Origin: Actinopolyspora xinjiangensis
GTDB taxonomy: Bacteria; Actinomycetota; Actinomycetes; Mycobacteriales; Pseudonocardiaceae
Assembly (NCBI RefSeq): GCF_900104475.1
Contig: NZ_FNJR01000006.1
Coordinates: 197,235 to 261,234, forward strand
Direction of reading: 5' to 3'
Length of the DNA: 64,000 nt
Positions 1 through 7,525 of the stretch are shown one piece after another. Below the pieces are notes generated by a model, which saw nothing but the letters and a program-made list of their open reading frames with translations, was not told the origin of the DNA and did not search any database. A program made the position numbers and the translations under genes. Each line of letters opens with the position of its first letter. The stretch's first letter is position 1.

Positions 1-707
1 ACCGTGCCCAGCTGGCTGTCAGAACTGGCGCTGAAGCTCTCGTTGAGGAACACGTTGTCACTGACGGTGAGATTGTCGGCGAACAGGGCGGGCCCATTGA
101 TGGCGGTCAACTTCGCTTCGGACAGGTGGAGTGTTTCGCCGATGGTGGCTCTGAGCAGTCGCAGGGTGCCGCCGTGGCTGTCGCTGCTGGCGGTGAACCC
201 GTCGTCGAGGTAGAGATCGCCGCCGATGGTGGCTCCCGCCAGGTCCAGGGCGGGGGTGTCGGAGGCGGCCAGCCGCGCGCCGTGCAGCGTGAGGTCGCCG
301 GTGAGGTCGGCGTCGACCAGGCTCACCCACTCGCAGCGGGTCCGGTGCAGGCGCGTGTCGTGCTCGCAGCCGGAATCGTCGGCGTCCAGGTGCGGGAACC
401 GGCTTTCGGACAGGTCCAGGTGCGGCAGGTGGGCCCGCGTGGCCGTGATGCCTTCGTCGAACTCGCACCGGGTCAGCACCAGCGGCACCGCGGCCCGCAC
501 GTCGGTGAGGTCCAGCTGGCCGGTGACGTGCGCGCCGCGCAGTCGGACGCCGCGCGGGTCGAGCTCCTCGGCGTCGAGCCCGAACAGCAGTGCCCGGATC
601 GCGGTCGCGGGGATCTCCCGGTCGGTCTCGTCGCTGACGTCGAGCGGTTCGCCCGCTCGCGCGGCTTCGACCAACCGATCCCGCAACCGCACCGCATCGG
701 AGACCAT
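1..707 (-). CDS. Pentapeptide/beta-helix-like protein, C-terminus outside window
   Basis: The reading frame is open from an ATG at 707 to the window edge, giving at least 235 residues with the C-terminus missing. After a short helical N-terminus (MVSDAVRLRDRLVEA) it shows repeating blocks such as LDLTDVRAAVPLVLTRCEF and LDLAGATIGGDLYLDDGF. Leucines and small residues recur about every five residues, as in right-handed beta-helix or pentapeptide-type proteins. Actinomycete relatives are often labelled membrane-associated oxidoreductase, but I see no oxidoreductase motif, so I give no enzymatic function. The frame is the only minus frame with sensible composition here; the other long minus frame is arginine/proline-rich shadow. 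It could be a scaffold or adhesion-type repeat protein. Confidence 0.7.
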   Translation of the reverse strand, partial: MVSDAVRLRDRLVEAARAGEPLDVSDETDREIPATAIRALLFGLDAEELDPRGVRLRGAHVTGQLDLTDVRAAVPLVLTRCEFDEGITATRAHLPHLDLSESRFPHLDADDSGCEHDTRLHRTRCEWVSLVDADLTGDLTLHGARLAASDTPALDLAGATIGGDLYLDDGFTASSDSHGGTLRLLRATIGETLHLSEAKLTAINGPALFADNLTVSDNVFLNESFSASSDSQLGT

Positions 708-907
708 GCCGAGAGCATAGGAATTCCGGTCCCACCGTGGGGCCGGTTCGCTTCGATCGGTCGTATCTCCATTTTCCCGCGCGAGACCACGGCAGCCGAG
801 CAGCACCGACCAGCCACAGTGGCCGTTTCTCGCCAGCTGCCGGACCAGGTGACAGCGGGTGCCGCGTAGGGAGATCCCTCGAGGTCTTCCCCGCGTTCCA
901 CGCGCGG

Positions 908-1141
908 TCAGTCGATGCTGCGCAGCAGTTTCTCGATCTCCGCTAGCCTGGAGTCGAGTTCCCGCAGTCGGTTCTCCACGGCCTCCTGCCGCCCCACGGC
1001 TTCCTCCGCGAGCTTGCGGTAGTTCGCCATGGCGACGGCGTCGGCTCGGTGCCGTTGCAACCGGAAGTAGGTGACCACCCCGATCGTGACTCCGCCGACG
1101 GCTATCAGCACGATCAGGATGGCAGCCACGAGGCCGCTCAT
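908..1141 (-). CDS. Small single-pass membrane protein with coiled-coil tail
   Basis: A 77-residue protein: MSGLVAAILIVLIAVGGVTI forms one membrane helix, followed by a charged tail (residues about 25-77) with heptad-like spacing ending LRELDSRLAEIEKLLRSID, a predicted coiled coil. The start at 1141 was chosen over a longer frame because the helix begins at once and GAAGGGAC lies about 8 bases upstream. It follows the ArsR-type gene by 13 bases and is the last gene of the sensor/ArsR/coiled-coil cassette, so co-expression is likely. Function unknown; similar short helix-plus-coil proteins accompany envelope-sensing regulators in actinomycetes. Confidence 0.75.
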   Translation of the reverse strand: MSGLVAAILIVLIAVGGVTIGVVTYFRLQRHRADAVAMANYRKLAEEAVGRQEAVENRLRELDSRLAEIEKLLRSID

Positions 1142-1154
1142 GCTCGCTGTCCCT

Positions 1155-1430
1155 TCATTCGTCCGTTGACTTCTCCTCGTCGGCATCGAGCGCCGCCGCG
1201 ACGGTCTCCGGCGTCAGCCGCAGTTCGAAGGCGACGAGTTCGAAATACTTCAGGGCCTTGCCGTCGGGGGACAGCTCCAACTGCCCCCGCACCAGCCCCG
1301 CCTTCTCCAACCGGTCCAGGTGCATGTACAGCAGCGGTCGCGAGAGGCCGAGCTTGCGGGCGAGTTCGCTGACGTGCACCCGTCCCTCGGCCAGCGCCGC
1401 GATGATGCGCAACCGGTGGGAGTGCCCCAC
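1155..1430 (-). CDS. ArsR-type winged-helix transcriptional regulator
   Basis: A winged-helix protein: HSHRLRIIAALAEGRVHVSE then LARKLGLSRPLLYMHLDRLE gives the recognition helix, and a short wing follows (VRGQLELSPDGKALKYFELV). No metal-binding cysteine motif is present, so it is unlikely to be a classical metal sensor. The GTG start gives 91 residues. An in-frame CTG at 1466 would add LNSEELLNFLAAV, which restores the usual first helix of the family and has GGGGGTG a few bases upstream; the true start may be this CTG. It lies between a sensor-domain membrane protein upstream and a coiled-coil membrane protein downstream in the same direction, probably one operon. Confidence 0.8.
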   Translation of the reverse strand: MGHSHRLRIIAALAEGRVHVSELARKLGLSRPLLYMHLDRLEKAGLVRGQLELSPDGKALKYFELVAFELRLTPETVAAALDADEEKSTDE

Positions 1431-1516
1431 GGCGGCAAGGAAGTTCAGCAGTTCCTCGCTGTTCAGGACTCACCCCCGCTGGTGGTGTTCTCCTCGGATC
1501 GACTTCCCCGTTTCTC

Positions 1517-2338
1517 TCATGTCGTCCGGTCGTGCCGGGGAACCGCTCTCCCGGCGGGGGCGTCATCGTGCTCTCCCGGCTCCGAGGACCGTCGCAGTGC
1601 TCCGGGCTCCTCCAGTACCCGCCGGGCGGAATCCAGCGGATCGGTGGGAGGTCCCAGCATCGAACGCGCCACCCCGCCGTGCAGCCGGGCCACGGCCGTC
1701 ACCAGGTGCGCCAGGGCGAAGGCCAGTACCAGGAACAGTGCCGCCGCCAGCAGCGCGGTGGGCAGGTCGTCGATCCAGAGCCCGAACGAACCGTCGCCGA
1801 ACGCGAAACTCGTGGTGTTGGGCGCTTCGGGGCGGTAGCCGATCATCACCCCGTGACCCCCGTTCTGCGGTACGGCCCAGAACCACAGCGGGACCGTCAC
1901 CATCCCCACCACGGACAGCCACAGGGCCACGACGGCTGTGTCCATGATCAGCAACGGGACGTACATCAGTACCAGATAACCGAGGGCCCGCTGCGTGGCG
2001 GGATCCGACCACAACGCCCGGAGACGGGCCATGAACCCACCGCCGTGGGAGGTGTGGCCGGGGGCGGGGACGAGGTCCGTCACCAGCGCCGCGCGCCACC
2101 GCTCCACGTCGGCGCATTTCCGGGCCAGTACCGCCGAGGCGAGCAGCAGCGGTAGCCCCACCCACACGATGCTCAGCGCCGCGGCGATCAGCACGCTGGC
2201 CACCGTTGTCACGAACAGCAGAGTGCCCACGACCGGGTAGCTCAGGAGGTAGATCGTGGCCGCCCACGGCCGTGTCGAGAGCAACAGTGGCCCTCGGGTC
2301 GGTCCGTTTCGCTCCGGGGGCTTCCGTGTGCTGGTCAT
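1517..2338 (-). CDS. Sensor-domain (PF13796-like) integral membrane protein
   Basis: A 273-residue protein with a short basic N-terminus, a hydrophobic hairpin at about 28-68 (IYLLSYPVVGTLLFVTTVAS onward), a soluble loop at about 70-115, then three further hydrophobic stretches (YLVLMYVPLLIMDTAVVALW; VGMVTVPLWFWAV; ALLAAALFLVLAFALAHLV). This matches the layout of the putative sensor domain found N-terminal to many actinobacterial histidine kinases, but here no kinase follows. The tail after the last helix is polar. It probably heads an operon with the ArsR-type regulator and small membrane protein, an arrangement suggesting an envelope-sensing switch without a kinase. Ligand unknown. Confidence 0.75.
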   Translation of the reverse strand: MTSTRKPPERNGPTRGPLLLSTRPWAATIYLLSYPVVGTLLFVTTVASVLIAAALSIVWVGLPLLLASAVLARKCADVERWRAALVTDLVPAPGHTSHGGGFMARLRALWSDPATQRALGYLVLMYVPLLIMDTAVVALWLSVVGMVTVPLWFWAVPQNGGHGVMIGYRPEAPNTTSFAFGDGSFGLWIDDLPTALLAAALFLVLAFALAHLVTAVARLHGGVARSMLGPPTDPLDSARRVLEEPGALRRSSEPGEHDDAPAGRAVPRHDRTT

Positions 2339-2900
2339 GACCTACTCCCGTGGTCCGTGGGAACGCGGTGTCGTTCGCCGCCGCTCCTGTGGTGCTCGCC
2401 CCACAGTCGAGCGGCTGGTTTGCATGTGTAAGAACAAGCTGACAGGAGAAGGACATGACTGTCAACGGGACCGGTGGAGGACGAACGGCCCGAGCGAGCC
2501 CGTCGTGGGGCGCTCCGGGGGAGTCGCGCACCCGATGATCGTCGTCGGTGCGTGATGCTGTATCGATTCGAGGAGAGGCCGAGTCCCGCCCCGGCATCGG
2601 GCCCTCCCGCGCGTCTTCAGGCGGGCTGCCAGTGATCGGCCGGAGTGGTGGCCTTGGTCGGAAGGCGGAGCGAAGCGGTGCGAGAGGTGCCGGAGGTCTC
2701 GTTCGTGGAAGGCGCGGAGCGTGCGCGTGGTTCGTGCGCGGGGCGTGCTCACGCGGAGTGCCTGCGGAGACGTCGCCGGACACACCGCTTCACTTCCGGT
2801 GCGGTATCCGGTTTCCGATCAGTGGCGAGTGCGACTGTGGAGTCCCTACCGAGGGGGTCCGCGGCCTTGGCCGTGTGGAGGTGCACCGGAAGCAGGAGCG
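2339..2900. other. Intergenic region with possible short ORF
   Basis: About 560 bases between the divergent sensor-domain gene and the tiny zinc-knuckle gene. The only element I can argue for is a 27-codon frame with a good ribosome site (listed separately at 2455-2538). Other frames read as arginine-rich GC shadow. Promoters for both flanking units presumably lie here, but I could not fix -10/-35 boxes. Confidence 0.4.
2455..2538 (+). CDS. Candidate 27-residue peptide with strong Shine-Dalgarno
   Basis: ATG at 2455 is preceded by AGGAGAAGG (2444-2452), a near-ideal ribosome site with a 6-base gap from AGGAG. The frame encodes MTVNGTGGGRTARASPSWGA plus seven residues before TGA. It is glycine/arginine/serine-rich with no motif. 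It may be a leader peptide, a real small protein or chance; only the ribosome site supports it. An overlapping frame starting at a nearby ATG (MCKNKLTGEG) has no comparable ribosome site. Confidence 0.25.
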   Translation: MTVNGTGGGRTARASPSWGAPGESRTR

Positions 2901-2984
2901 ATGTCACCGATGTGTCCGACGTGTGGTGGCCCCATGATCCCCCCGCAGGGAGGTGGTCCACCCAAGTGTCCGAAGTGCGACTAG
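2901..2984 (+). CDS. 27-residue CPxC zinc-knuckle protein
   Basis: A tiny frame starting ATG at 2901 (or ATG at 2910) whose product carries two CPxC knuckles, CPTC near the start and CPKC at the very end, separated by a G/P-rich linker (GGPMIPPQGGG). Four cysteines in two CxxC pairs are the minimal zinc-ribbon ligand set. AGGAG lies at 2894-2898, 2 bases before the first ATG and 11 before the second, so the second start is about as likely. A 15-bp perfect hairpin follows 20 bases after the stop, which supports this as a real transcription unit. Function unknown; a structural zinc knuckle is inferred from the cysteines alone. Confidence 0.6.
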   Translation: MSPMCPTCGGPMIPPQGGGPPKCPKCD

Positions 2985-3004
2985 TCCTTCGACTGGGTGA
3001 GTGA

Positions 3005-3045
3005 GACGAAAACGACTCGAACCTCGGTGCCGAGTCGTTTTCGTC
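3005..3045. terminator. 15-bp perfect hairpin, probable bidirectional terminator
   Basis: GACGAAAACGACTCG (3005-3019) is exactly complementary to CGAGTCGTTTTCGTC (3031-3045) with an 11-base loop. It sits between the zinc-knuckle gene (plus) and the 3' end of pobA (minus), so it can serve both. The internal AAAA/TTTT run gives U-rich RNA in either direction. Confidence 0.8.
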
Positions 3046-3098
3046 GAGCGAGGAAAGCCGTGCGGAACGGGCTTTCCGTGGTCACCGCGGCAGTGACG

Positions 3099-4277
3099 TC
3101 ACACCTCGGCCATGCCCACGTAGTTCTCCGCCAGGGTGGTGGCCGCCGCTGTCGAGGTGCGTAGGTAGTCGAACTGCGAGCGCTGCAGTCGCCGGTCGAA
3201 AGCCGCGTCCGGGCCGTCGAACCGGTGGGTCATGGAGGTCATCCACCACGAGAAGTGCTGCACACGCCATACGCGCCGCAGGCAGTCCTCGGAGTAGGTG
3301 TCCAACCCCGAAGTGCCGTTGCCGCTGTAGAAGTCGGTCATCGCCTCCGCCAGCCGTGCCACGTCGGCCACGGCGAGGTTCAGCCCCTTCGCGCCGGTGG
3401 GGGGAACGATGTGCGCCGAGTCGCCGGCCAAGAACAGTCTGCCGTAGCTCATCGGTTCGGTGACGAAGCTGCGCAACGCGGTGATGCTCTTGTCGATCAC
3501 TGGACCCTCCCGCAGTTCCCAGCCGGGGGTGCCCAGCCTGGTCTGCAACTCGGCCCAGATCCGCTCGTCGGGCCAGCGCTCGATCGGGTCCTGAGGGTCG
3601 CACTGCAGGTACATCCGGCTCAGCTCCGGCGAGCGCAGGCTCTGCAACGCGAATCCGTTTGCGTGGTTGGCGTAGATCAGTTCCTCGCTGGAAGGCGGGA
3701 CCTCGGCCAGGATTCCGAGCCAACCGAACGGGTAGACGCGTTCGTAGTTGGTTCGCACGCTCTCCGGGATCGTGCTCCGGGAGACGCCGTGGAAACCGTC
3801 ACAGCCCGCCACGAAGTCGCAGTGGATCTCGTGGCTCGTGCCGTCCCCGGCGGTGAACCGCACGAGCGGTCGCTCGGTGTCGGGGCCCTCGATCGACACG
3901 TCGGAAACCTCGTAGTGGACCTCGCCGCCGTCCCGGTCGCGCCGGTCCGCCAGGTCCTTGACCACTTCCTGCTGGCCGTAGACGGTGATACTTCGCCCGT
4001 CCGTGAGTTCGGCGAGCGGGATGCGCAGGCGCTCCCCGTCGAACTGGACGTTCACGCCGTAGTGCGGGTGCCCCTGCCGATCCAGCCGTTCGGCGACCCC
4101 GGCCTCCCGCAGCACGTCGACGGTGCCCTGCTCCAGGACTCCCGCCCGGACCCGTTGCTGTACGTACTCGCGACTGCGCCGCTCCAAGACGATCGATTCG
4201 ATTCCCTGCAGGTGCAACAGATGAGACAGCAGCATGCCCGCTGGACCCGCTCCCACGATCGCGACCTGGGTACGCAT
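3099..4277 (-). CDS. pobA: 4-hydroxybenzoate 3-monooxygenase
   Basis: A flavoprotein monooxygenase converting 4-hydroxybenzoate to protocatechuate with NAD(P)H and O2; cytosolic, feeding the beta-ketoadipate pathway. At 392 residues it matches the family length (about 394). Visible motifs: N-terminal FAD GxGxxG (VAIVGAGPAGMLLSHLLHLQ), the R-rich segment QQRVRAGVLEQGTVD typical of this enzyme, the DG motif (VAGCDGFHGVSR), and the second FAD motif GDSAHIVPPTGAKGLNLA. The C-terminal dimer region includes HFSWWMTSMTHRF. The ATG at 4277 directly opens the FAD fold and has AAGGGGAGG close upstream. No protocatechuate genes or PobR-type regulator are adjacent, so this copy stands alone. Confidence 0.95.
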   Translation of the reverse strand: MRTQVAIVGAGPAGMLLSHLLHLQGIESIVLERRSREYVQQRVRAGVLEQGTVDVLREAGVAERLDRQGHPHYGVNVQFDGERLRIPLAELTDGRSITVYGQQEVVKDLADRRDRDGGEVHYEVSDVSIEGPDTERPLVRFTAGDGTSHEIHCDFVAGCDGFHGVSRSTIPESVRTNYERVYPFGWLGILAEVPPSSEELIYANHANGFALQSLRSPELSRMYLQCDPQDPIERWPDERIWAELQTRLGTPGWELREGPVIDKSITALRSFVTEPMSYGRLFLAGDSAHIVPPTGAKGLNLAVADVARLAEAMTDFYSGNGTSGLDTYSEDCLRRVWRVQHFSWWMTSMTHRFDGPDAAFDRRLQRSQFDYLRTSTAAATTLAENYVGMAEV

Positions 4278-4717
4278 TCCAACCTCCCCTTCTAGGCTGC
4301 GTTCGATTCAGCCTCTCAGCTCGGGGCGCGAATTCAGGCAGTGGGCTTCCGCTGGACGGAAGGAGTGGCTGTCAAGCGGGGAAGGTGTCGTACCGTGCTC
4401 GGCTGGTGGCTATTGGTCGTCATCGTCGTTCCGGGGAATTCACCCCTGGTGGGTAATGGCCGTTCCGGGCATGGGAGCTAGAGGTTTTCTGTCCACTGTG
4501 CTGCGAAGATATCCTTCTCTTCGTGCTCGTCGCGAATCGGTTCGGCCGCGTTCGGTGCTGTTTCCGCTCTCGCGGTGCGTTGTGTGGGCATGTTCGGTAA
4601 ACGAGGTTTACTCTCCTCTGGGGTTTTGTTTGAGAATTGTCAAAAACGTGGATGTGGTGAACCGGCCCAGTCTCACCGATCCGCCTATCGAGGCCGGTTC
4701 GCCACAGCCGAACGGCT
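4278..4717. promoter_or_regulatory. Intergenic region with AT-rich inverted repeats upstream of pobA
   Basis: About 440 bases with no convincing gene. It holds GTAAAC-GAG-GTTTAC (4597-4611), a perfect 6+6 inverted repeat with a 3-base spacer. A locally AT-rich stretch follows with TTGA-GAATTG-TCAA at about 4628-4641. Such sites are typical of MarR/IclR/TetR-type operators, but they lie about 320 bases upstream of pobA and just beyond the 3' end of the oxidoreductase gene, so their target is uncertain. Confidence 0.4.
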
Positions 4718-5554
4718 CTACTGACGTGATTTCCTCGCCGATTCGGCGAACTGGTCCAGATAACGCAGTGTGGTGTCTCTGGGCTCGGTGGGAAGATGGA
4801 ACAGCACGCGGTCCACCCCGGCGCGGGCGTGCTCCGCGATCGCGGCGGGATCGTCCGCGGCGGAGTACAGTGTCACCGGCACTCGCCACCCCGCGCGCTC
4901 GCGGACTTGCTCGATCTTCTTGGGCAGGTTCTCCGCTCCCCACCTCGGCAGCCAGCCGCCGCCGTACTCGGCGACGCGTTCCACCGAGCGCTCGCTCTCC
5001 CCACCCACGTAGATCGGCGGGTGAGGCGACTGGACCGGTTTCGGCCAGCAGTACGAGGGTTCGATGTCGACGTGGTCGCCGTGGAACTCGGCCACCTCCC
5101 GGGTCCACAGTGCTCTGATGGCGCGGATGCGTTCGTCCATGAGAGCGCCCCGGTGACCGGGATCGGTTCCGTGGTTGCGCATCTCCTCCCGGTTCCAGCC
5201 CGCGCCCACGCCGAACACGGCCCTGCCACCCGAGACGCGGTCCAGGCTGGCCACCTCCTTGGCAGTGACGATGGGGTCCCGCTGGATCATCAGCGCGATT
5301 CCCGTTCCCAGTGACAGGTGCCTGGTGGCCACCGCCGCGGCGGTGAGGCTCACGAAGGGGTCCAGTGTTCGGTGGTAACGCCTGGGCAGATCGCCTCCGC
5401 CGGGATAGGGCGTCCGCCTGCTGGTGGGTATGTGGGTGTGTTCGGCCAGGAAGAGAGCGTCGAAACCGCGCTGCTCGGCTGCCTCACCCAGCTCCGCCGG
5501 ATCGATTCCCTCGTCGGTCACGAATGTGGAGATACCGAACTTCATGCGATTCAC
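4718..5554 (-). CDS. LLM-class F420-dependent oxidoreductase
   Basis: A luciferase-like TIM-barrel oxidoreductase of the F420 type. Family marks: MKFGISTFVTDEG start, ALFLAEHTHIPTSR, LSLGTGIALMIQRDPIVTAKE, the GRAVFGVGAGWNREEMRNHG block (the WNREE signature of this F420 subfamily), IYVGGESERSVERVAEYGGG and GVDRVLFHLPTE. 278 residues is normal. The annotated start is GTG at 5554; ATG at 5545 gives MKFGIST directly. The AGGAGGAAGG ribosome site lies about 20 bases upstream, separated from the start by a GGCGCC-ACCAGC-GGCGCC hairpin that could bring it closer. Substrate cannot be told; it is transcribed in the same direction as pobA but 440 bases apart. Confidence 0.9.
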   Translation of the reverse strand: MNRMKFGISTFVTDEGIDPAELGEAAEQRGFDALFLAEHTHIPTSRRTPYPGGGDLPRRYHRTLDPFVSLTAAAVATRHLSLGTGIALMIQRDPIVTAKEVASLDRVSGGRAVFGVGAGWNREEMRNHGTDPGHRGALMDERIRAIRALWTREVAEFHGDHVDIEPSYCWPKPVQSPHPPIYVGGESERSVERVAEYGGGWLPRWGAENLPKKIEQVRERAGWRVPVTLYSAADDPAAIAEHARAGVDRVLFHLPTEPRDTTLRYLDQFAESARKSRQ

Positions 5555-5890
5555 TCGGCGCCGCTGGTGGCGCCTTCCTCCTAACGAGAGGGTGTGACTG
5601 GAACTTTTCGGTCAGCAGCCGTGGGGATACCCCACAGCTGTGGCCGTCATGTTCGATGAGCGGACGACCGTCGGTAGGTATTCCCCGACCGGGTAAGATC
5701 ACAGTGTCACTCCGACGTGTTGTCGGGATCCAGTTTTTCGGACACGGCAGGGGCCTAGCACCGAGATCGCCTCCCCGCGTCCGAACGGTTTCCGCGCGGT
5801 ACTCGCCGGGCGGTGGACCCCGGCGCCGTGTCGGCATGGACTGCTTCGATCGCATTCGCCACCGCGGCACGGTCGGACGGACAGACGGAC
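5555..5890. promoter_or_regulatory. Divergent promoter region of the oxidoreductase and ECF sigma gene
   Basis: About 335 bases between divergent genes. GTGGGG-ATA-CCCCAC (5621-5635) is a perfect 6+6 inverted repeat. Just before it GGAACTT (about 5600-5606) resembles the -35 element of ECF-sigma promoters, so self-activation of the sigma gene is conceivable, but I cannot place a matching -10. No further gene seen. Confidence 0.35.
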
Positions 5891-6382
5891 ATGGATGAGC
5901 TGACGGCCGAACTGACGGATCTCTACAACGAGCACTACTCCCAGCTGCTGCGGATGGCCGTACTGCTCGTGGACGACCGGTCGGCGGCCGAGGACATCGT
6001 CCAGGACGCGTTCGTGCGGGTGTTCGACTCCCGGGCGCGGCTGCGCGACCGGGACAGGGCGTTGGCGTTCCTGCGTCGATCGGTCCTCAACAAGTCACGC
6101 TCGTTGCTGCGCAGGCGTCAGGTCTCGAGAAAGTACCAGCACCGTCTGGTGCAACGCGAGCCAGGACCGGACGAAAGCGCGCACGGCGTGGACCGCACCG
6201 TGCTGGCCGAGGCGATCGCCCGGCTGCCTCCCCGGCAACGGGAGGCGATCGTGCTGCGTTACTACGCCGACTTCAGCGAGGCTTACACCGCGAAGATAAT
6301 GAAAGTGACTCCGGGCGCGGTCAAGGCTTACTGTTCCCGAGGGGTCACGCGATTGTCGAGTTTGCTGAGGGAGCGCGTGTGA
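5891..6382 (+). CDS. ECF (SigE-type) RNA polymerase sigma factor
   Basis: A 163-residue group IV sigma factor. Region 2 is at about 10-75 (LYNEHYSQLLRMAVLLVDDR and AAEDIVQDAFVRVFDS), region 4 at about 105-160 (LPPRQREAIVLRYYADFSEA then a helix-turn-helix AKIMKVTPGAVKAYCSRGVT). The ATG at 5891 puts region 2 near the N-terminus; the longer upstream frame is composition-like shadow. The gene overlaps the next by 4 bases (GTGA), so they are translationally coupled, and that product has the shape of a membrane-bound sigma partner. The region 4 helix is unusual (EAYTAKIMKVTP rather than EAEIA-type), which may reflect a divergent promoter preference. Confidence 0.9.
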   Translation: MDELTAELTDLYNEHYSQLLRMAVLLVDDRSAAEDIVQDAFVRVFDSRARLRDRDRALAFLRRSVLNKSRSLLRRRQVSRKYQHRLVQREPGPDESAHGVDRTVLAEAIARLPPRQREAIVLRYYADFSEAYTAKIMKVTPGAVKAYCSRGVTRLSSLLRERV

Positions 6383-7419
6383 CGGAACTAGACACCGCCG
6401 CCCCCAGGGAGAACTCCGACGAGCGGTTGTTGCGCGAGGGTCTGCACACGCTCGTCCGGGACGTGGAACCTTCCCCCACCGCGCTGTCACGTGTGCTCGC
6501 GAAGCGCCGTGGGCGTTCCGGATCTCGCCTGGTTCTCGGGCTGACCGGAGTCGCTGCCGCCGCCACCGCCGCCCTGCTGCTCGTCCTGGTGCTCGTCCCC
6601 GACCGGAGTCCTCGGCCCGTGCCGGTCGGTATCGCTCCGGACAGCTACGTCGTGCGGCTGGCCGACGGGACGCTGGCCTCGGCGGCCCTGGAGACCGGCG
6701 AGGTACTGCGGGAGTTCGGCAGGGTCGATGCCGAGGTCACCGCGCTCGCCAAGGGGGACGAGCACGTCTACGCGGCCGTCGCTGGTGAGGGTGTGCTGCG
6801 GGTAGGCCCCGACGGAACCACCCGGCGTGTCCGGGGAGTGGGTCGGAGAGCCGAGGTGAGCGCCATGAGCGCGGCCAACGGCAGGCTCGCCGTCGCGGGC
6901 GGAAACCGGGTGACGCTCGTATCGGGGAACTCCACCCGAAGGATCACGCTGGACACCGGTCTGGTGGTGCGTGACCTCGCACTGGATCGTTCGGGACGAC
7001 TGGCGCTGGTCGTGCGGGACCGGGATGGGGGCGCGCCGACGCTGCGCCTGGTCCCGGCCGGACGGGCCGGATCTGATCGGATCCGGCTGTTCGAACCGGC
7101 GTGCGCTCCGCTGCGGATCGCCTGGAGCTCGACCGGACTCCTCGTGCTGCGGCCGCGGGACTGCGCCGCGCGTGACGCGGTCCGCCTCACCACGATCGAT
7201 CCGAGGACAGGAGGACGGATAGGTGGTGGGGTGGGGATTCGGTTCGAAGGTCCGATCGGGGGCGCGGGGGATGTACGGGTCTCGACAGACTCAGCCGATC
7301 GTGTGCTGGTGTCCACCGCGACGGGGAAGACCTGGCTCGTCGACGGCGGGGGAGTCGAGCTCGTGGCCGAGCACTGTGTCGTGGGGAGGAACTGCACACC
7401 GGTCCCCGCCGCGATGTGA
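6379..7419 (+). CDS. Membrane-anchored sigma-partner with extracellular propeller-like domain
   Basis: A 346-residue protein with a cytoplasmic N-terminus of about 55 residues (LLREGLHTLVRDVEPSPTAL), one transmembrane helix (LGLTGVAAAATAALLLVLVL) and a large outside domain of repeated beta-strand blocks (SYVVRLADGTLASAALETGE; HVYAAVAGEGVLRVGPDGTT; GRLAVAGGNRVTLVSG) resembling propeller blades. The two late cysteines (EHCVVGRNC) could form a disulfide. The GTG start overlaps the sigma stop codon. Position, topology and coupling indicate an anti-sigma or sensor partner, but I do not see a ZAS zinc motif (HxxxCxxC), so the anti-sigma role is inference. Confidence 0.75.
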   Translation: MTELDTAAPRENSDERLLREGLHTLVRDVEPSPTALSRVLAKRRGRSGSRLVLGLTGVAAAATAALLLVLVLVPDRSPRPVPVGIAPDSYVVRLADGTLASAALETGEVLREFGRVDAEVTALAKGDEHVYAAVAGEGVLRVGPDGTTRRVRGVGRRAEVSAMSAANGRLAVAGGNRVTLVSGNSTRRITLDTGLVVRDLALDRSGRLALVVRDRDGGAPTLRLVPAGRAGSDRIRLFEPACAPLRIAWSSTGLLVLRPRDCAARDAVRLTTIDPRTGGRIGGGVGIRFEGPIGGAGDVRVSTDSADRVLVSTATGKTWLVDGGGVELVAEHCVVGRNCTPVPAAM

Positions 7420-7525
7420 CCCAGCGTGTTCGGGACACACCACTGATCGGGCAATGGACCGATCACTCCGTTGACGGTGACGATCGCCGTGGTGCGGCGA
7501 ATCCGATCGACGGAGGTGGCCACTC

